Position numbers and translations under genes: made by a program. This document shows, piece after piece, positions 1 to 9,653 of a stretch of 64,000 nucleotides of DNA. The DNA lies in assembly GCA_031553915.1 (NCBI GenBank), contig JAVBKT010000007.1, forward strand, positions 27,640 to 91,639. Direction: 5' to 3'. The notes beneath the pieces are model-generated. The model had not been told where the DNA came from and searched no databases. It saw only the letters and a list, made by a program, of their open reading frames with translations. The first letter of the stretch is position 1. Each line of letters opens with the position of its first letter. This DNA comes from HGM13862 sp031553915. GTDB lineage: Bacteria > Bacillota > Dehalobacteriia > UBA4068.

Positions 1-171
1 ATAAATCGATTTTTTCATATTAAATAATTTTCTATGCCAGATCGCTAAAAACCTTTTTTTCATCTAATCTTCATCTCAGGGAATAATCACCAAAAGGAGG
101 AAGAGACCGGGGAAAAGAGAATATTATTAAGGTTAGATTTCATTAAATAATGAAAGGAAAACTTTGCCATC

Positions 172-1569
172 ATGCTTGATCAGGCAAGCCTTTTTCTTCA
201 AACCGATCAACTAATTGATGATATGGCAGAGCCAATGCTAAGCGACCTGTTATGGCTAATCAGCTGCAACAGTGTTGGCACAGCTGCCACAGGTGATGAT
301 CAGCCATTTGGCAGCGGTGTGGCTAGCGCGCTGGAAACGGCCTTAGCCATCTCGCAAAAGTTTGGCTTTATCACCCAAAATATTGACGGCTATATGGGCA
401 TTGCCGATATCCCCGGAAAAGCTGACGCAGCAGTGGGCATTCTTGCTCATGTTGACGTGGTTCCGGTGAATGAGGCAGATTGGCATACCCCTCCTTTTAC
501 CGGCAAAGTGGAGAACGGCTGTATTTACGGACGCGGCGCCCTCGATGACAAAGGCCCGCTGATTGCCAGCATCTATGCTTGCGCTGCCTTAAAGCAAGCG
601 CTTGACCAGCCGCTAAACAAAACTATCCGCTTAATGTTTGGCGGCAATGAAGAAAGCGGCATGGAATGCCTGAAATACTATCTTAGCCGCTACCAGCAGC
701 CTGAATGCGGTTTCTCTCCCGATGCGGAATTCCCGCTGATTATCGGTGAAAAAGGTATTATTCAGTTTCAACTGAGCCAAAGCTGGGACAAAGCAAACGC
801 TGCCGCCCCCTTAACCTTGACCTCAATTAAAGCAGGCGATGCCATCAATATTGTTCCCGCTAAAGCAGAGGCGCGTCTAGCTATCAACCAGGGCAGCATC
901 CCAAGAGGCAGCGACAAGATAGCTATCAGAGAAGAAGGCGGGCAGCTAATTATTACCGCTATCGGCAAAGCTGCTCATGCTTCCACCCCCTGGGATGGGG
1001 ATAATGCTCTTGCCGCTTTACTCAGCTTTCTCGCTACGCAAAAGCTGGAGCCAGCTGCGGCAGAGTGTATAGAACGCCTGGCAAAAATTACGGCGGACAG
1101 CTGCTATGGCGCAGGGCTGGGCCTGGCTGGCAAAGACGATATCAGCTGCCTGACTCTGGTGCCCTCGATGCTGGATTGGCATGAAACTGGCTGCACACTC
1201 ACCTGCGATATCCGCTTCCCGGTTAGCCATAGTATCGAGCGCTATCAACAACTTTTACAGAAATTTGCCGCAGACAATGACTTTAGCTTAGCTATTCTTG
1301 AAGCGCAGCAGCCAATGTATGCAGGAAAAGATAACCCTACCGCAAACACCCTGCTCAAGGCATACCGGGAATATAGCGGTGATGATAGCGATCCCTTGGT
1401 CATCGGCGGCGGCACTTATGCCAAAGCGCTGAAAAACTTTTTTGCCTTTGGCCCGGAATTTGCCGATTCGCCAAAGGTGATGCATCAGGCTAATGAATTT
1501 ATTCGTCAGGAAGATTTGCTTAAGGCGACAAAGATTTATACCCGCGCCATTTACTACTTAGCACAATAA
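172..1569 (+). CDS. pepV: PepV-like dipeptidase (M20 family)
   Basis: Predicted cytoplasmic zinc dipeptidase that cleaves dipeptides after oligopeptide breakdown. The 465 aa match the usual PepV/Sapep length. Metal-site motifs of the M20 fold are visible: HVDVVP with His93 and Asp95, GALDDKGP with the bridging Asp at 125/126, and NEESG with Glu160/161; a late His sits in KVMHQANEF. The ATG at 172 is preceded by AAAGGA about 14 nt upstream, which is a long spacing, so the start is not certain. It heads a + strand operon that also holds oligoendopeptidase F, consistent with peptide catabolism. The family assignment is firm; the exact substrate is inferred. Confidence 0.9.
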   Translation: MLDQASLFLQTDQLIDDMAEPMLSDLLWLISCNSVGTAATGDDQPFGSGVASALETALAISQKFGFITQNIDGYMGIADIPGKADAAVGILAHVDVVPVNEADWHTPPFTGKVENGCIYGRGALDDKGPLIASIYACAALKQALDQPLNKTIRLMFGGNEESGMECLKYYLSRYQQPECGFSPDAEFPLIIGEKGIIQFQLSQSWDKANAAAPLTLTSIKAGDAINIVPAKAEARLAINQGSIPRGSDKIAIREEGGQLIITAIGKAAHASTPWDGDNALAALLSFLATQKLEPAAAECIERLAKITADSCYGAGLGLAGKDDISCLTLVPSMLDWHETGCTLTCDIRFPVSHSIERYQQLLQKFAADNDFSLAILEAQQPMYAGKDNPTANTLLKAYREYSGDDSDPLVIGGGTYAKALKNFFAFGPEFADSPKVMHQANEFIRQEDLLKATKIYTRAIYYLAQ

Positions 1570-1620
1570 TTTTTTGCAACTAATAAAGAGATCAATAAAA
1601 GACATTTCGGAGGTTCAAAT

Positions 1621-3495
1621 ATGCTTATACCTATCTTGTCATTCGTCGTTGGCGGTGCGCTGCTTGCGCTATTACTTACTCTTTTTATCCGCCAAGGGAA
1701 AATAGAAGAAGAGGATATGAACCCCAATATCAGGATGATGAAAAAAATTAGAGCCTATGGCGATCCGGCGATTATCTCCCTTTTTGAAAACGCCGGCAGC
1801 GATCAGGAACGCGCGGAAATTGTGGCTTTTGTGGACGCGGAAATAGCCAAGACCAGCGGCAAACAGCCAGAAACGAACGACAATGAAGACACGGATGATG
1901 ACGAGGATGAGGATGATCGCCCCCGTCGCCGCCGCGGTTTGTTTGGCCGTAAAAAAGATATCATAGAAGACGAGGATGAAGACACAGAGGATAGCGGGGA
2001 GGCTGATGTTGATGACGAAACTGACGACACCTCAGCGCAAACACTGGATATCGACCCCAAAGAAGATGAGGACGATATTGGCCTGACTACCATCATGCAG
2101 TCGCCGGCCTATAATTTTTGGAAGGACCCGGCTATTGTTGATGAGCCGCCCGCCCCTGCGCCAAGCGTGCAGGACGATGCCCCGGTGATCAGCGAGGCTG
2201 CCTTTGAGCCGACGATGATTATCAGCAAGGAAGAATTGAGCGCAGCTGCGCTAGCCGCGCAAGCAGCCAATGCCGCAGCAGAAAGCCCTGATCTGGAAAT
2301 AGCTGTCGACAAAATGAGCCATACTGAAGAGGTGGCTGAGGTTGATGCTGAACCTGTTATGGAAGAAGAGGCAGCAAGCGCAGATATTACTATCAGCGAG
2401 CCTGAGCCTGCGCCGGTTGAGACAGAAGAGAGCGAAGAGCCAGAACTCACAATCGCCGAAGTAGATGCTGACAACAGTGAGACTGAGCCAGTTGAGATAG
2501 AGGAACCAGAAAGCGCAGATACTGCCGGCAGCGAACCTGAGCCAGTTGAGGTAGAAGATGCGGATACTGTAGCTGCTGTCGCGGCTGAGACCCCTGCCGA
2601 GGCAGAAAAATTATGCTCTGCCTGCGGCAACCCCATTGAGGATGACAATGCCTTTTGCATCATTTGCGGCACTCCGGTTACTGCTCCCGCAGTACCTGTG
2701 CCGGACATTGACCCGATAGAATTTACGGCCTCAGTGCCGCTGCCCGTGAAAAAATCACGCTTTCGTCTTTTTGGCCGCAAGAAAGAGGCCGAAGAGACAG
2801 CGATAGAAACAGAACCCGCAACAGAACCGACCACAGACGCGGCAAACAATGCGCCGATAAAATTATGCGCCAGCTGCGGCAGTGAGCTAACAGACGAAAA
2901 CGCCTTCTGCACCACTTGCGGCGCCAGTATTGCCGGTTCGGCAACGCCACAGCCAGTAGTAAGCCTGCCGCCTGTTGAAACTGCCAGCCAGCGCGATATC
3001 TGGAATGACAATGCTGCCCCAAAAGCCGCCACCTCTTTTGGCTATATTTCCGGTGCGCCGATTGGCACAGCAGCTGCCGAAAGCTCTGCCAGCCAACAGG
3101 CAGATCCGCAAAAGGCACAAGCAGATCCTGATGCTCTGGCAGCTTATCAGGCCAGCATTGCCGCTGCCCGCGCCGCTGCCCAGGCCCGCGGTGTCTGGTC
3201 TGGCGCAGATGATGATTTTACTGCTCAGCCGCTGCGCGAACCGGGAATTATTGCTCCGGCAGCAAAGCCGGTCCAGGAAGACATCCCCGCTGCTGCGCCA
3301 GCCGAAACAATCGCTGAGGAAGCGGCCAACAATCCCTTTGTGATGCCGGATGGCGTCACTCCTGTGGCTGAGGTTGTCAGCGCGGTTGATGAGAACACTA
3401 TCTCGTTAAAAGAAATCTTGGAAAACGTCAAGGCCCTGGAGGACCGCCTCTTTGCCGAGGCGCTTAATAAGAATAAGCCAGACAAAAACGAATAA
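1621..3495 (+). CDS. Acidic membrane-anchored protein with two zinc ribbons
   Basis: Unrecognised 624 aa protein. It has one N-terminal membrane segment (about residues 3-23), then a very acidic region rich in Asp/Glu/Ala and short basic patches (RPRRRRGLFGRKK), and two zinc-ribbon motifs of the form CxxCGxxxxxxxxFCxxCG (nucleotides about 2613-2685 and 2862-2928). An Ala-rich segment follows, and the C-terminus is helical. SD GGAGG lies just upstream. It sits 51 bp after pepV and 35 bp before pepF, so it is probably co-transcribed. Low-complexity acidic linkers joining zinc ribbons suggest a scaffold or sensor at the membrane; no function can be assigned. Confidence 0.75.
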   Translation: MLIPILSFVVGGALLALLLTLFIRQGKIEEEDMNPNIRMMKKIRAYGDPAIISLFENAGSDQERAEIVAFVDAEIAKTSGKQPETNDNEDTDDDEDEDDRPRRRRGLFGRKKDIIEDEDEDTEDSGEADVDDETDDTSAQTLDIDPKEDEDDIGLTTIMQSPAYNFWKDPAIVDEPPAPAPSVQDDAPVISEAAFEPTMIISKEELSAAALAAQAANAAAESPDLEIAVDKMSHTEEVAEVDAEPVMEEEAASADITISEPEPAPVETEESEEPELTIAEVDADNSETEPVEIEEPESADTAGSEPEPVEVEDADTVAAVAAETPAEAEKLCSACGNPIEDDNAFCIICGTPVTAPAVPVPDIDPIEFTASVPLPVKKSRFRLFGRKKEAEETAIETEPATEPTTDAANNAPIKLCASCGSELTDENAFCTTCGASIAGSATPQPVVSLPPVETASQRDIWNDNAAPKAATSFGYISGAPIGTAAAESSASQQADPQKAQADPDALAAYQASIAAARAAAQARGVWSGADDDFTAQPLREPGIIAPAAKPVQEDIPAAAPAETIAEEAANNPFVMPDGVTPVAEVVSAVDENTISLKEILENVKALEDRLFAEALNKNKPDKNE

Positions 3496-3530
3496 AATAA
3501 GCCTAGCAAAAATAAAAATGAGGCGAAAAC

Positions 3531-5327
3531 ATGAGTGATAAATTATTATCCCGCAGCGATATTGCCCAGCAGTATCAATGGAATATCGCTGCCGTATATA
3601 AGGATAAAGAAGCCTGGCAGGCGGATTTGGGCGCTGCCCAAAAAATGCTGCCGAAAATCAGCGCTTACTGCGGGCATTTGGGGGATAGCTCCTCTGCCTT
3701 GCTTAAATTTCTTGCCTTTGAAGAAGAACTGTCTCAGCTGATCAACAGAATATATCTTTATGCGGCGATGCGGCAGGATGCGGATAATACTGACAGCGAA
3801 GCCCAGGCTATGCGCAGCACTGCGGAATCCCTGGCAGTGCAGGCATCTGCTGCGCTTTCCTTTTTTTCTCCGGAAATTCTCGCTATTGACGAAGCCAAAC
3901 TTGAGAGCTTTTTAGAAGACAGCCGCCTCAGCCAATACCGCAAAATGATTGATGATATTACGCGGATGCGTAAGCATACTCTAGCCCCGGAACAGGAGCA
4001 AATCCTCGCCGGCACCGCAGAAATGGCCGGCAGCTTTGATAATATTTTTTCCATGCTGACAGATGCTGATATGGACTTTCCTAAGGTTCGCGACAGCAAA
4101 GGCAAAGCGCAGCCGCTAAGCTCCGGCAATTATATTCTCTACCTTCAATCTCCTGACCGCAAGCTGCGCAAAAACGCTTATAGCGCGCTGTATGGCGCTT
4201 ATAGCAACTTCACCAACACCATTGGCGCCACCTATAGCGCATCGGTGAAAAAGGATAATTTCTACGCCCAAACAAGAAATTATGACAGCGCGCTGGCGTC
4301 CTCTTTGCATGGAGACAATGTGCCAGAGAGCGTCTACCGCAACTTGATTAAAACTGTGCGCAGCTATCTGCCTGCTTTCTATGAATATATGGATATTCGC
4401 AAACAGCGTCTTGGCGTGGATAAGCTGCAGATGTATGATCTTTATGTGCCGCTGTTCCCGGAGCTGCCGCTCAGCTTTAGCTGGGATGAGGCCAAGAATA
4501 TTGTTCTGGCCGCGCTGCATCCCCTGGGCGGGCAATATTGCTCTGAGTTGGAAGAGGGGCTGAACTCTGGCTGGGTGGATGTCTTTGAAAGCAAGGGCAA
4601 AAGCTCCGGCGCTTATAGTTCCGGGGTGTATGGCACACCGCCCTTTATCCTGCTCAACTATAAAGAAAATTTGCATAGCGTTTTTACCCTGGCGCATGAG
4701 GCAGGGCATTCGATGCATTCGCTTTATTCCCGCCGCATTCAGCCCTATGTCTACAGCGATTATCGCATTTTTGTGGCAGAGGTGGCCAGCACTGTTAATG
4801 AAAACCTGCTGATTGACTATCTGCTGCAAAAAGCAGAGAGCAAGGATGAAATAAATTACCTGATCAACCACTATCTGGAACAATTCCGCGGTACTGTTTT
4901 TCGTCAGACTATGTTTGCTGAATTTGAGCTGACGGTGCATGAAATGGCGCAAAATGGTGAGGCATTGACTGCCGAAGTGATGGATAACCTTTACTACCGG
5001 CTCAATCAGGATTATTTTGGCAGCAATGTGGAGCTTGATCCATATATCGCCAAAGAATGGATGCGCATCCCCCACTTTTACCGCGCTTTTTATGTTTACA
5101 AATACGCCACCGGTTTTTGCGCTGCTTCGGCCCTGGCTTTGGGGCTGCTGGATACAGACGCAAACAAAGCCCTGGCGAATCAAGAGAAATATTTGCGCTT
5201 TTTAAGCGCAGGCAGCAGCAAGGACCCGATTGACCTTTTGGCTGATGCCGGTGTGGATATGACCAGCACCGCGCCAATTGCCAAAGCGCTTGACCTCTTC
5301 GCTGATATGGTTAACTCTTTGAAATGA
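3531..5327 (+). CDS. pepF: Oligoendopeptidase F (M3B)
   Basis: Cytoplasmic zinc metallopeptidase that cleaves oligopeptides of about 7-17 residues. The 598 aa length is typical of PepF. The HExxH zinc site is HEAGH at residues 389-393 (nucleotides 4695-4709), inside TLAHEAGHSMHSLYS, and the third ligand is expected in the downstream FVAEVAST segment. The N-terminal helical PepF domain precedes the M3 catalytic core. The start ATG follows a weak GAGG-type site. The stop overlaps the larE start by four bases (ATGA), indicating translational coupling to the nickel-pincer genes. Confidence 0.95.
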   Translation: MSDKLLSRSDIAQQYQWNIAAVYKDKEAWQADLGAAQKMLPKISAYCGHLGDSSSALLKFLAFEEELSQLINRIYLYAAMRQDADNTDSEAQAMRSTAESLAVQASAALSFFSPEILAIDEAKLESFLEDSRLSQYRKMIDDITRMRKHTLAPEQEQILAGTAEMAGSFDNIFSMLTDADMDFPKVRDSKGKAQPLSSGNYILYLQSPDRKLRKNAYSALYGAYSNFTNTIGATYSASVKKDNFYAQTRNYDSALASSLHGDNVPESVYRNLIKTVRSYLPAFYEYMDIRKQRLGVDKLQMYDLYVPLFPELPLSFSWDEAKNIVLAALHPLGGQYCSELEEGLNSGWVDVFESKGKSSGAYSSGVYGTPPFILLNYKENLHSVFTLAHEAGHSMHSLYSRRIQPYVYSDYRIFVAEVASTVNENLLIDYLLQKAESKDEINYLINHYLEQFRGTVFRQTMFAEFELTVHEMAQNGEALTAEVMDNLYYRLNQDYFGSNVELDPYIAKEWMRIPHFYRAFYVYKYATGFCAASALALGLLDTDANKALANQEKYLRFLSAGSSKDPIDLLADAGVDMTSTAPIAKALDLFADMVNSLK

Positions 5328-6130
5328 TGCCGAACACTTTAACAGATAAATATCAAAATCTATTGCAGATTTTGCAGCAAATAGACCGCAGCGGGATTGT
5401 TGTTTGTTTTTCTGGCGGTGTAGACAGCTCGCTCTTGCTTGCTGCGGCCAAAATTGCCGGAATAGATCCGCTGCTGGCTGTGCATTTTATCACGCCAACA
5501 ATGGCCAGCGCCGACCAAAAAACAGCCAAAACCATTGCCGCGGAAATTGGCGTGGAACTGATTTGTGAAAGAATTGATACCCTGGCTATCGCTGAGGTAA
5601 AGCACAATGACAAAAGCCGCTGTTATCACTGCAAGCTGGCCTTGTTTGAGGCGGCTTGGCAAATATCCAAAGAGCGCAATATCGCTTGCGTAATTGACGG
5701 CAGCAATGCCGAAGACATGCTTGCCTTCCGCCCCGGCAACCAGGCAGCGGACGAGCTAAAAGTTGTTCATCCGCTGGCAGAGGCAGGCTTGAATAAAGCA
5801 GAGATCAGAATGCTGGCGCAGCACCTGGATCTATCCAATCATGATCTGTCGGCATCGCCCTGCCTAGCCAGCCGTTTCCCCTATAATACGGTTCTAACCG
5901 CGGCCAAGCTCTCCGGCGTAGAAAAAGGGGAGGCTGCTTTACATAATCTTGGTTTTGACAACTACCGGCTGCGGCTGCATGATAATCTCTGTCGCATCGA
6001 GATCCCGCCAGAGCTAATGGATCTAGCCATGGAACAACGCGACATTATTGTGGAGCAGCTGCAACAATTAGGCTATTGCTACATAACTCTGGACTTGGCT
6101 GGCTTGCACAGCGGCTCTTTTGACCGCTGA
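5324..6130 (+). CDS. larE: LarE, ATP-dependent sacrificial sulfur transferase
   Basis: Predicted to adenylate pyridinium-3,5-biscarboxylate mononucleotide and donate sulfur during synthesis of the nickel-pincer nucleotide cofactor used by lactate racemase and related enzymes. 268 aa. The PP-loop SGGVDSS is at residues 30-36. The family's sacrificial cysteine corresponds to Cys180 in SASPCLASRFPY, and the conserved RCYHCK motif is at 99-104. It overlaps pepF by four bases and is followed after 20 bp by larC. Neither larA nor larB is in the window, so the client enzyme and the first pathway step must lie elsewhere. Confidence 0.93.
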   Translation: MMPNTLTDKYQNLLQILQQIDRSGIVVCFSGGVDSSLLLAAAKIAGIDPLLAVHFITPTMASADQKTAKTIAAEIGVELICERIDTLAIAEVKHNDKSRCYHCKLALFEAAWQISKERNIACVIDGSNAEDMLAFRPGNQAADELKVVHPLAEAGLNKAEIRMLAQHLDLSNHDLSASPCLASRFPYNTVLTAAKLSGVEKGEAALHNLGFDNYRLRLHDNLCRIEIPPELMDLAMEQRDIIVEQLQQLGYCYITLDLAGLHSGSFDR

Positions 6131-6150
6131 GCGCGAAGGGGGAACAGTAT

Positions 6151-7323
6151 ATGGCAAAAAGTCTTTATCTGGATTGTCCCACCGGCATTGCCGGTGATAT
6201 GTTCCTGGCTGCGATGGCTGATGCTGGTTTGGAGATAGACAAGATTGAAGATAAACTGCGCCAGCTGAACCTGGGCGACTGGCAAATGCAGCTAAAAAAA
6301 ATCAGCAAGCATGGGCTGATGGCCAGCCAGCTGGAATTCATTTTCCCTCCGCAGCACCATCACCGCACTTTTAAGGACATTTGCGCCTTATTGGAAAAAG
6401 TGTCCTGGGATGAGGATGAAGTACTCCTGGCGAAAAATATTTTTCAGGCGCTAGCTGAGGCTGAGGCTGAGGTGCATGGCTGCAGCGTTGATGAAGTGCA
6501 TTTTCATGAAATAGGCGCGCTCGATTCTATTCTCGATATCTGCGGCGCTGCCCTGGCGATACGGCAATTGCAAATTGGGCAGATTTACTACTCAGACTTG
6601 CCCCTATCCAGCGGCTATGTTGATTGCGCTCATGGCCGCATGATGGTGCCGACCCCGGCAACGGCGTTGCTACTCAAGGGGAAAAAACTGCTGCCTACCA
6701 GCTTAAGCGGGGAACTCATTACCCCTACCGGCGCGGCGATTTTGCAGGGAACAGGCGCGATCCAGACCCTACCGCAAATGACAATCACAGAGATTGGCTA
6801 TGGCGCAGGCAGCCGTGATTTGCCTGATATGGCGAACGTCTTGCGTGTTTTCATCGGTGAAGATAATAGTGCCACAGCTAGTCTTAGGCAAGACAAAATA
6901 GAGGTGCTGCGCAGCAATATTGATGATGCCAGCGGCGAGCTGCTGGCAACGCTATGGCAAAAGGCTTTTGCTCTCGGCGCTCTCGATATGAGCTATAGCC
7001 CCCTGCTGATGAAAAAAGCCCGCCCAGCCTGGGCTTTGGAAATGATCATCCCGCTGGGAGAAAGCAAGAAATTTGCCGAGCTGATTTTTCAGGAGACTAC
7101 CACTCTTGGCATACGCGTCAATCAAGAGCATAGATATATATTGGCGCGCCAAAGCGAGCAAATTGCCACGGCCTATGGCAATATCACGATCAAAATCAGC
7201 GGCAACACTATTTCCCCGGAGGCGGACGAAGTATCCGCTCTGGCCGAGCAAAACAATCTTAGCTTTAAAGAAGTTTATCAAGCGGCGATGGCTGCTTACT
7301 ACCTGAGAAAGGAAACAAAATGA
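6151..7323 (+). CDS. larC: LarC, nickel-pincer cofactor nickel insertase
   Basis: Inserts nickel into the pincer nucleotide in a CTP-dependent cyclometallation reaction, following LarE. 390 aa. The signature start LYLDCPTGIAGDMFLAAM and the EVHFHEIGALDSILD metal/nucleotide motif are clear. In Lactobacillus plantarum LarC is made from two ORFs joined by a programmed frameshift; here it is one uninterrupted reading frame. SD AAGGGGG precedes the ATG. The stop overlaps the HAD phosphatase start (ATGA), so larE, larC and the phosphatase gene form one translational unit. Confidence 0.93.
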   Translation: MAKSLYLDCPTGIAGDMFLAAMADAGLEIDKIEDKLRQLNLGDWQMQLKKISKHGLMASQLEFIFPPQHHHRTFKDICALLEKVSWDEDEVLLAKNIFQALAEAEAEVHGCSVDEVHFHEIGALDSILDICGAALAIRQLQIGQIYYSDLPLSSGYVDCAHGRMMVPTPATALLLKGKKLLPTSLSGELITPTGAAILQGTGAIQTLPQMTITEIGYGAGSRDLPDMANVLRVFIGEDNSATASLRQDKIEVLRSNIDDASGELLATLWQKAFALGALDMSYSPLLMKKARPAWALEMIIPLGESKKFAELIFQETTTLGIRVNQEHRYILARQSEQIATAYGNITIKISGNTISPEADEVSALAEQNNLSFKEVYQAAMAAYYLRKETK

Positions 7324-7967
7324 CCTCATTTATCTTTGATCTCGACGGAACTATTATTGACACTGTACCTTTGATTCGCTTGACAGCCGAACAAACAGCC
7401 CGGCAATACGGGCTGCCCATAGATGACGATATGATTATCAACAGCATTGGCATTCCCCTGGTGGTCACCGGTGAAACCGTGCTGGGCCCAGGGCGGGGGC
7501 AGGAATATGCCGACGCTTACTCTGCCCTTTATTTTCGCAATCAGCAGGATTTGCATAGCTTCCCCGGTTTGCCGGAGCTGATCGAAAAATTAGCCCAAAG
7601 CGGCGCCAAGCTAGCTATTGCCACATCCAAACGCGGAGACCCGGCCAAAAAAAATCTGGAGCTGTTGAATTTGCGCCAGTTCTTTCCGGTGCTTATCCAT
7701 AGTGAAAGCGGCTGCGGCCACAAACCCGGGCCTGAGCCTGCCCAGCAGGCAATGCTGGAGCTGGACAGCGACCCTGCTGATACCTGGTTTATCGGCGACA
7801 GCATTCATGATATTGCCTGCGCCCATAGCAGCGATATCCCTGCCATTGCCGTCAGCTGGGGCGCCACGCCCAAGGACGCTTTGCTGCAAGCGCAGCCGGA
7901 ATATCTCTGTGAAAACGTAGCGGAACTGGCCGAATTACTGCTAAGGCTGAATAAGACGGTGGAATAA
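7320..7967 (+). CDS. HAD-superfamily phosphatase (PpaX/Gph-like)
   Basis: 215 aa haloacid-dehalogenase-fold hydrolase. Motif I FDLDGTIIDT at residues 5-14 carries the nucleophile and acid/base aspartates. Motif II is in IATSK, and motifs III/IV are around GHKPGPEPA and WFIGDSIHDI. The helical cap between motifs I and II places it with phosphoglycolate phosphatase/pyrophosphatase PpaX-type enzymes; the substrate is not determinable from sequence. It is coupled to larC by a four-base overlap and ends the operon at a strong terminator. Confidence 0.85.
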   Translation: MTSFIFDLDGTIIDTVPLIRLTAEQTARQYGLPIDDDMIINSIGIPLVVTGETVLGPGRGQEYADAYSALYFRNQQDLHSFPGLPELIEKLAQSGAKLAIATSKRGDPAKKNLELLNLRQFFPVLIHSESGCGHKPGPEPAQQAMLELDSDPADTWFIGDSIHDIACAHSSDIPAIAVSWGATPKDALLQAQPEYLCENVAELAELLLRLNKTVE

Positions 7968-8018
7968 GCTAGTATAAAATTAGGCAAATCAACGCCTATT
8001 ACAACAGATGCGATACAA

Positions 8019-8049
8019 ACAAAGCAGCCCGTAAACAGGGCTGCTTTGT
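8019..8049. terminator. Bidirectional intrinsic terminator
   Basis: Perfect 12-bp inverted repeat, ACAAAGCAGCCC / GGGCTGCTTTGT, with a 7-nt loop and T-rich flanks on both strands. It ends the pepV-to-HAD operon on the + strand and the convergent lipoprotein gene on the - strand. Confidence 0.85.
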
Positions 8050-8073
8050 TGTATAATATATTTATTTGTTGGT

Positions 8074-9179
8074 TCAACACGTTGCACTGGTTTGAATAAT
8101 CTTAGTAATTTTACCTTCGTGAAACTCAATCTCTAATACATGCAACTCATCAAAAAATTGAAAAGACCCTCTTAACTTAGCATCATCTATATACATTATA
8201 GCATGGTTGGTAAAATGTCCCTCTTCTATTTCATACAGAGTAATGTAGTCATATTTATCAACTATATCCGCTTGTTGAGGAAAGACCTCCAGCACCTTCG
8301 TATAAGGATCACCTACCTTAATGCCCCGTGCCCGACTATATCCGGGGAGGTGATTTCAATATATTCTGCCAGGTAGGTGTTATTGGGGCTATCGTTTACA
8401 TATATAATCTGGCCAAAATCATAATCGGCATAAAACATATAATTTTCATAAAAATATTCATATATATGAACAGAATACCGCACCATTATCTGGTTGGGCT
8501 CACCAATAGTATCATAAACTTTGCTGATACTGTCGCCCTGTGTAATGCCCAACTGTTCAGCAGAAAATTTAAAATCCTTAGTCCAGTTAAATATCTCCTT
8601 CCCTTCGATTATCGGACAGTCACTTGGCTCATAATCAGGCCTTATTGCGTCTACCTGATAAAACAACTGATAAAACGCACTTTCTTCCTCTGGCCAAGTG
8701 ATTGCTTGCCAATAATACTCATCATGGGAATGCCAAAACGCCTCATACCCAGGCATATAGGCAGCATGGTATTCATATACAATCTCTTCTTGCATATTTT
8801 TGATAACTAGCGTGGCATCATGATATGTTTTTATGGTATAGCCATAACTATTTGGTTCGCTTTCATCATAAGGAATATCCGCTTGCACCTGATAAAATAT
8901 CTCCTCGATATCAGCCAGGCTATAGCCTTCTACCACCGTCACCTCAACGGTATATGTTTCCTCATCAGTCACCTTCACCGCAGTTACCGCCTCAATCTCG
9001 GCTAAGCGTTCGTCAATCGGGAGAGCTACCTCTTCAGTATCAGCAGCATACTCATCAATATCGCTGCCGCTAGCAAAAACATCTGCCTGCTCATTATCCA
9101 AAGTCTCTTCCCGCGCTTCACAGGCGGCGCAAGCAAGCACCAGCAACACAGCCAAAACAATCACCAAGCATCTTTTCAT
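8074..9179 (-). pseudogene. Frameshifted lipoprotein gene
   Basis: Reading from 9179, a lipoprotein of unknown family begins with MKRCLVIVLAVLLVLACAAC (lipobox Cys17 or Cys20) and runs 288 aa to a TAG at 8313-8315. The -1 frame then continues as GIKVGDPYTKVLEVFP (from about 8325) to a stop at 8074. This resembles the earlier LGITQGDSISKVYDTIGEP segment of the first part, so the second frame looks like the true continuation of a repeated SmpA/OmlA-like module. The expected intact product is about 367 aa. The junction lies near GGGCACGGGG (8326-8336), where loss of one base would explain it. A sequencing error is possible. No canonical slippery heptamer was seen. Confidence 0.7.
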
Positions 9180-9278
9180 CTGGTTCCCCTCCCAAATAGT
9201 ACTGACTTATTCCCCTATTCGACAAGGAGCCTCTCTTCCCCTATGCGGCAGGACATTCTCACTCCCTATGCATAAAAG

Positions 9279-9394
9279 AGCGAGCCGATAAACAGGCGAG
9301 ACAAGGCAGCTGCCATAAGCCACCACGGGCACATAAAAGGTACACCCAGCAGATTATGACAACAATGCAGTCACGCGACGTTTATCAGCTCGCT
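9279..9394 (-). other. Long-range inverted repeat in lipoprotein leader
   Basis: AGCGAGCCGATAAAC (9279-9293) pairs with GTTTATCAGCTCGCT (9380-9394), 14 of 15 matching, around an 86-nt loop. It lies in the 277-bp gap between the rubredoxin stop and the lipoprotein start. On the - strand the distal arm is followed by CTTTT. Downstream, three copies of a (C/A)ATAGGG(G/A) motif occur about 30 nt apart before the lipoprotein start. It could be a leader RNA or a terminator with a long loop; no known family was recognised. Confidence 0.4.
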
Positions 9395-9456
9395 AAGGAT
9401 GAGCAAGCTCACCCTTTATCGTCTTCTAATTTAGTCTTTCCAACAATTTATTCTTT

Positions 9457-9594
9457 TTATTCTTTGCGGAAGTTTTCTTTACCAACGCCGCAGACAGGGC
9501 ATTCCCAATCATCCGGCAAATCTTCAAATTCTATGCCATCATGTTCGCTGGGATCATAAACATAACCGCAAATTCCACAAACCCATTTTTCCAT
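9457..9594 (-). CDS. Rubredoxin (short, 45-residue type)
   Basis: One-iron electron carrier. Translation of 9594-9457 gives 45 aa starting MEKWVCGICGYVYDPSE, with the two iron-binding pairs CGIC (Cys6, Cys9) and CPVC (Cys32, Cys35). Most rubredoxins have 52-54 aa; here the loop between the pairs is about seven residues shorter, as in the 45-residue Desulfovibrio desulfuricans rubredoxin. SD AGGAGG lies just upstream. It is 59 bp downstream of a flavoprotein of the NADH-rubredoxin reductase type, its likely electron donor, in an oxygen/peroxide-reducing chain. Confidence 0.95.
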   Translation of the reverse strand: MEKWVCGICGYVYDPSEHDGIEFEDLPDDWECPVCGVGKENFRKE

Positions 9595-9653
9595 AAAAGT
9601 GTCCTCCTCATTTAAAAATATCAGTAATTATAGCACATAAATATCATATAAAT

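Noticed and set aside
2109..3032. 307-aa - strand frame
   Set aside because: Antisense to the acidic zinc-ribbon gene; Ser/Ala-rich composition is the complement of its acidic codons, and no ribosome site is present.
4116..5183. 355-aa - strand frame
   Set aside because: Fully antisense to pepF and without a ribosome site or domain.
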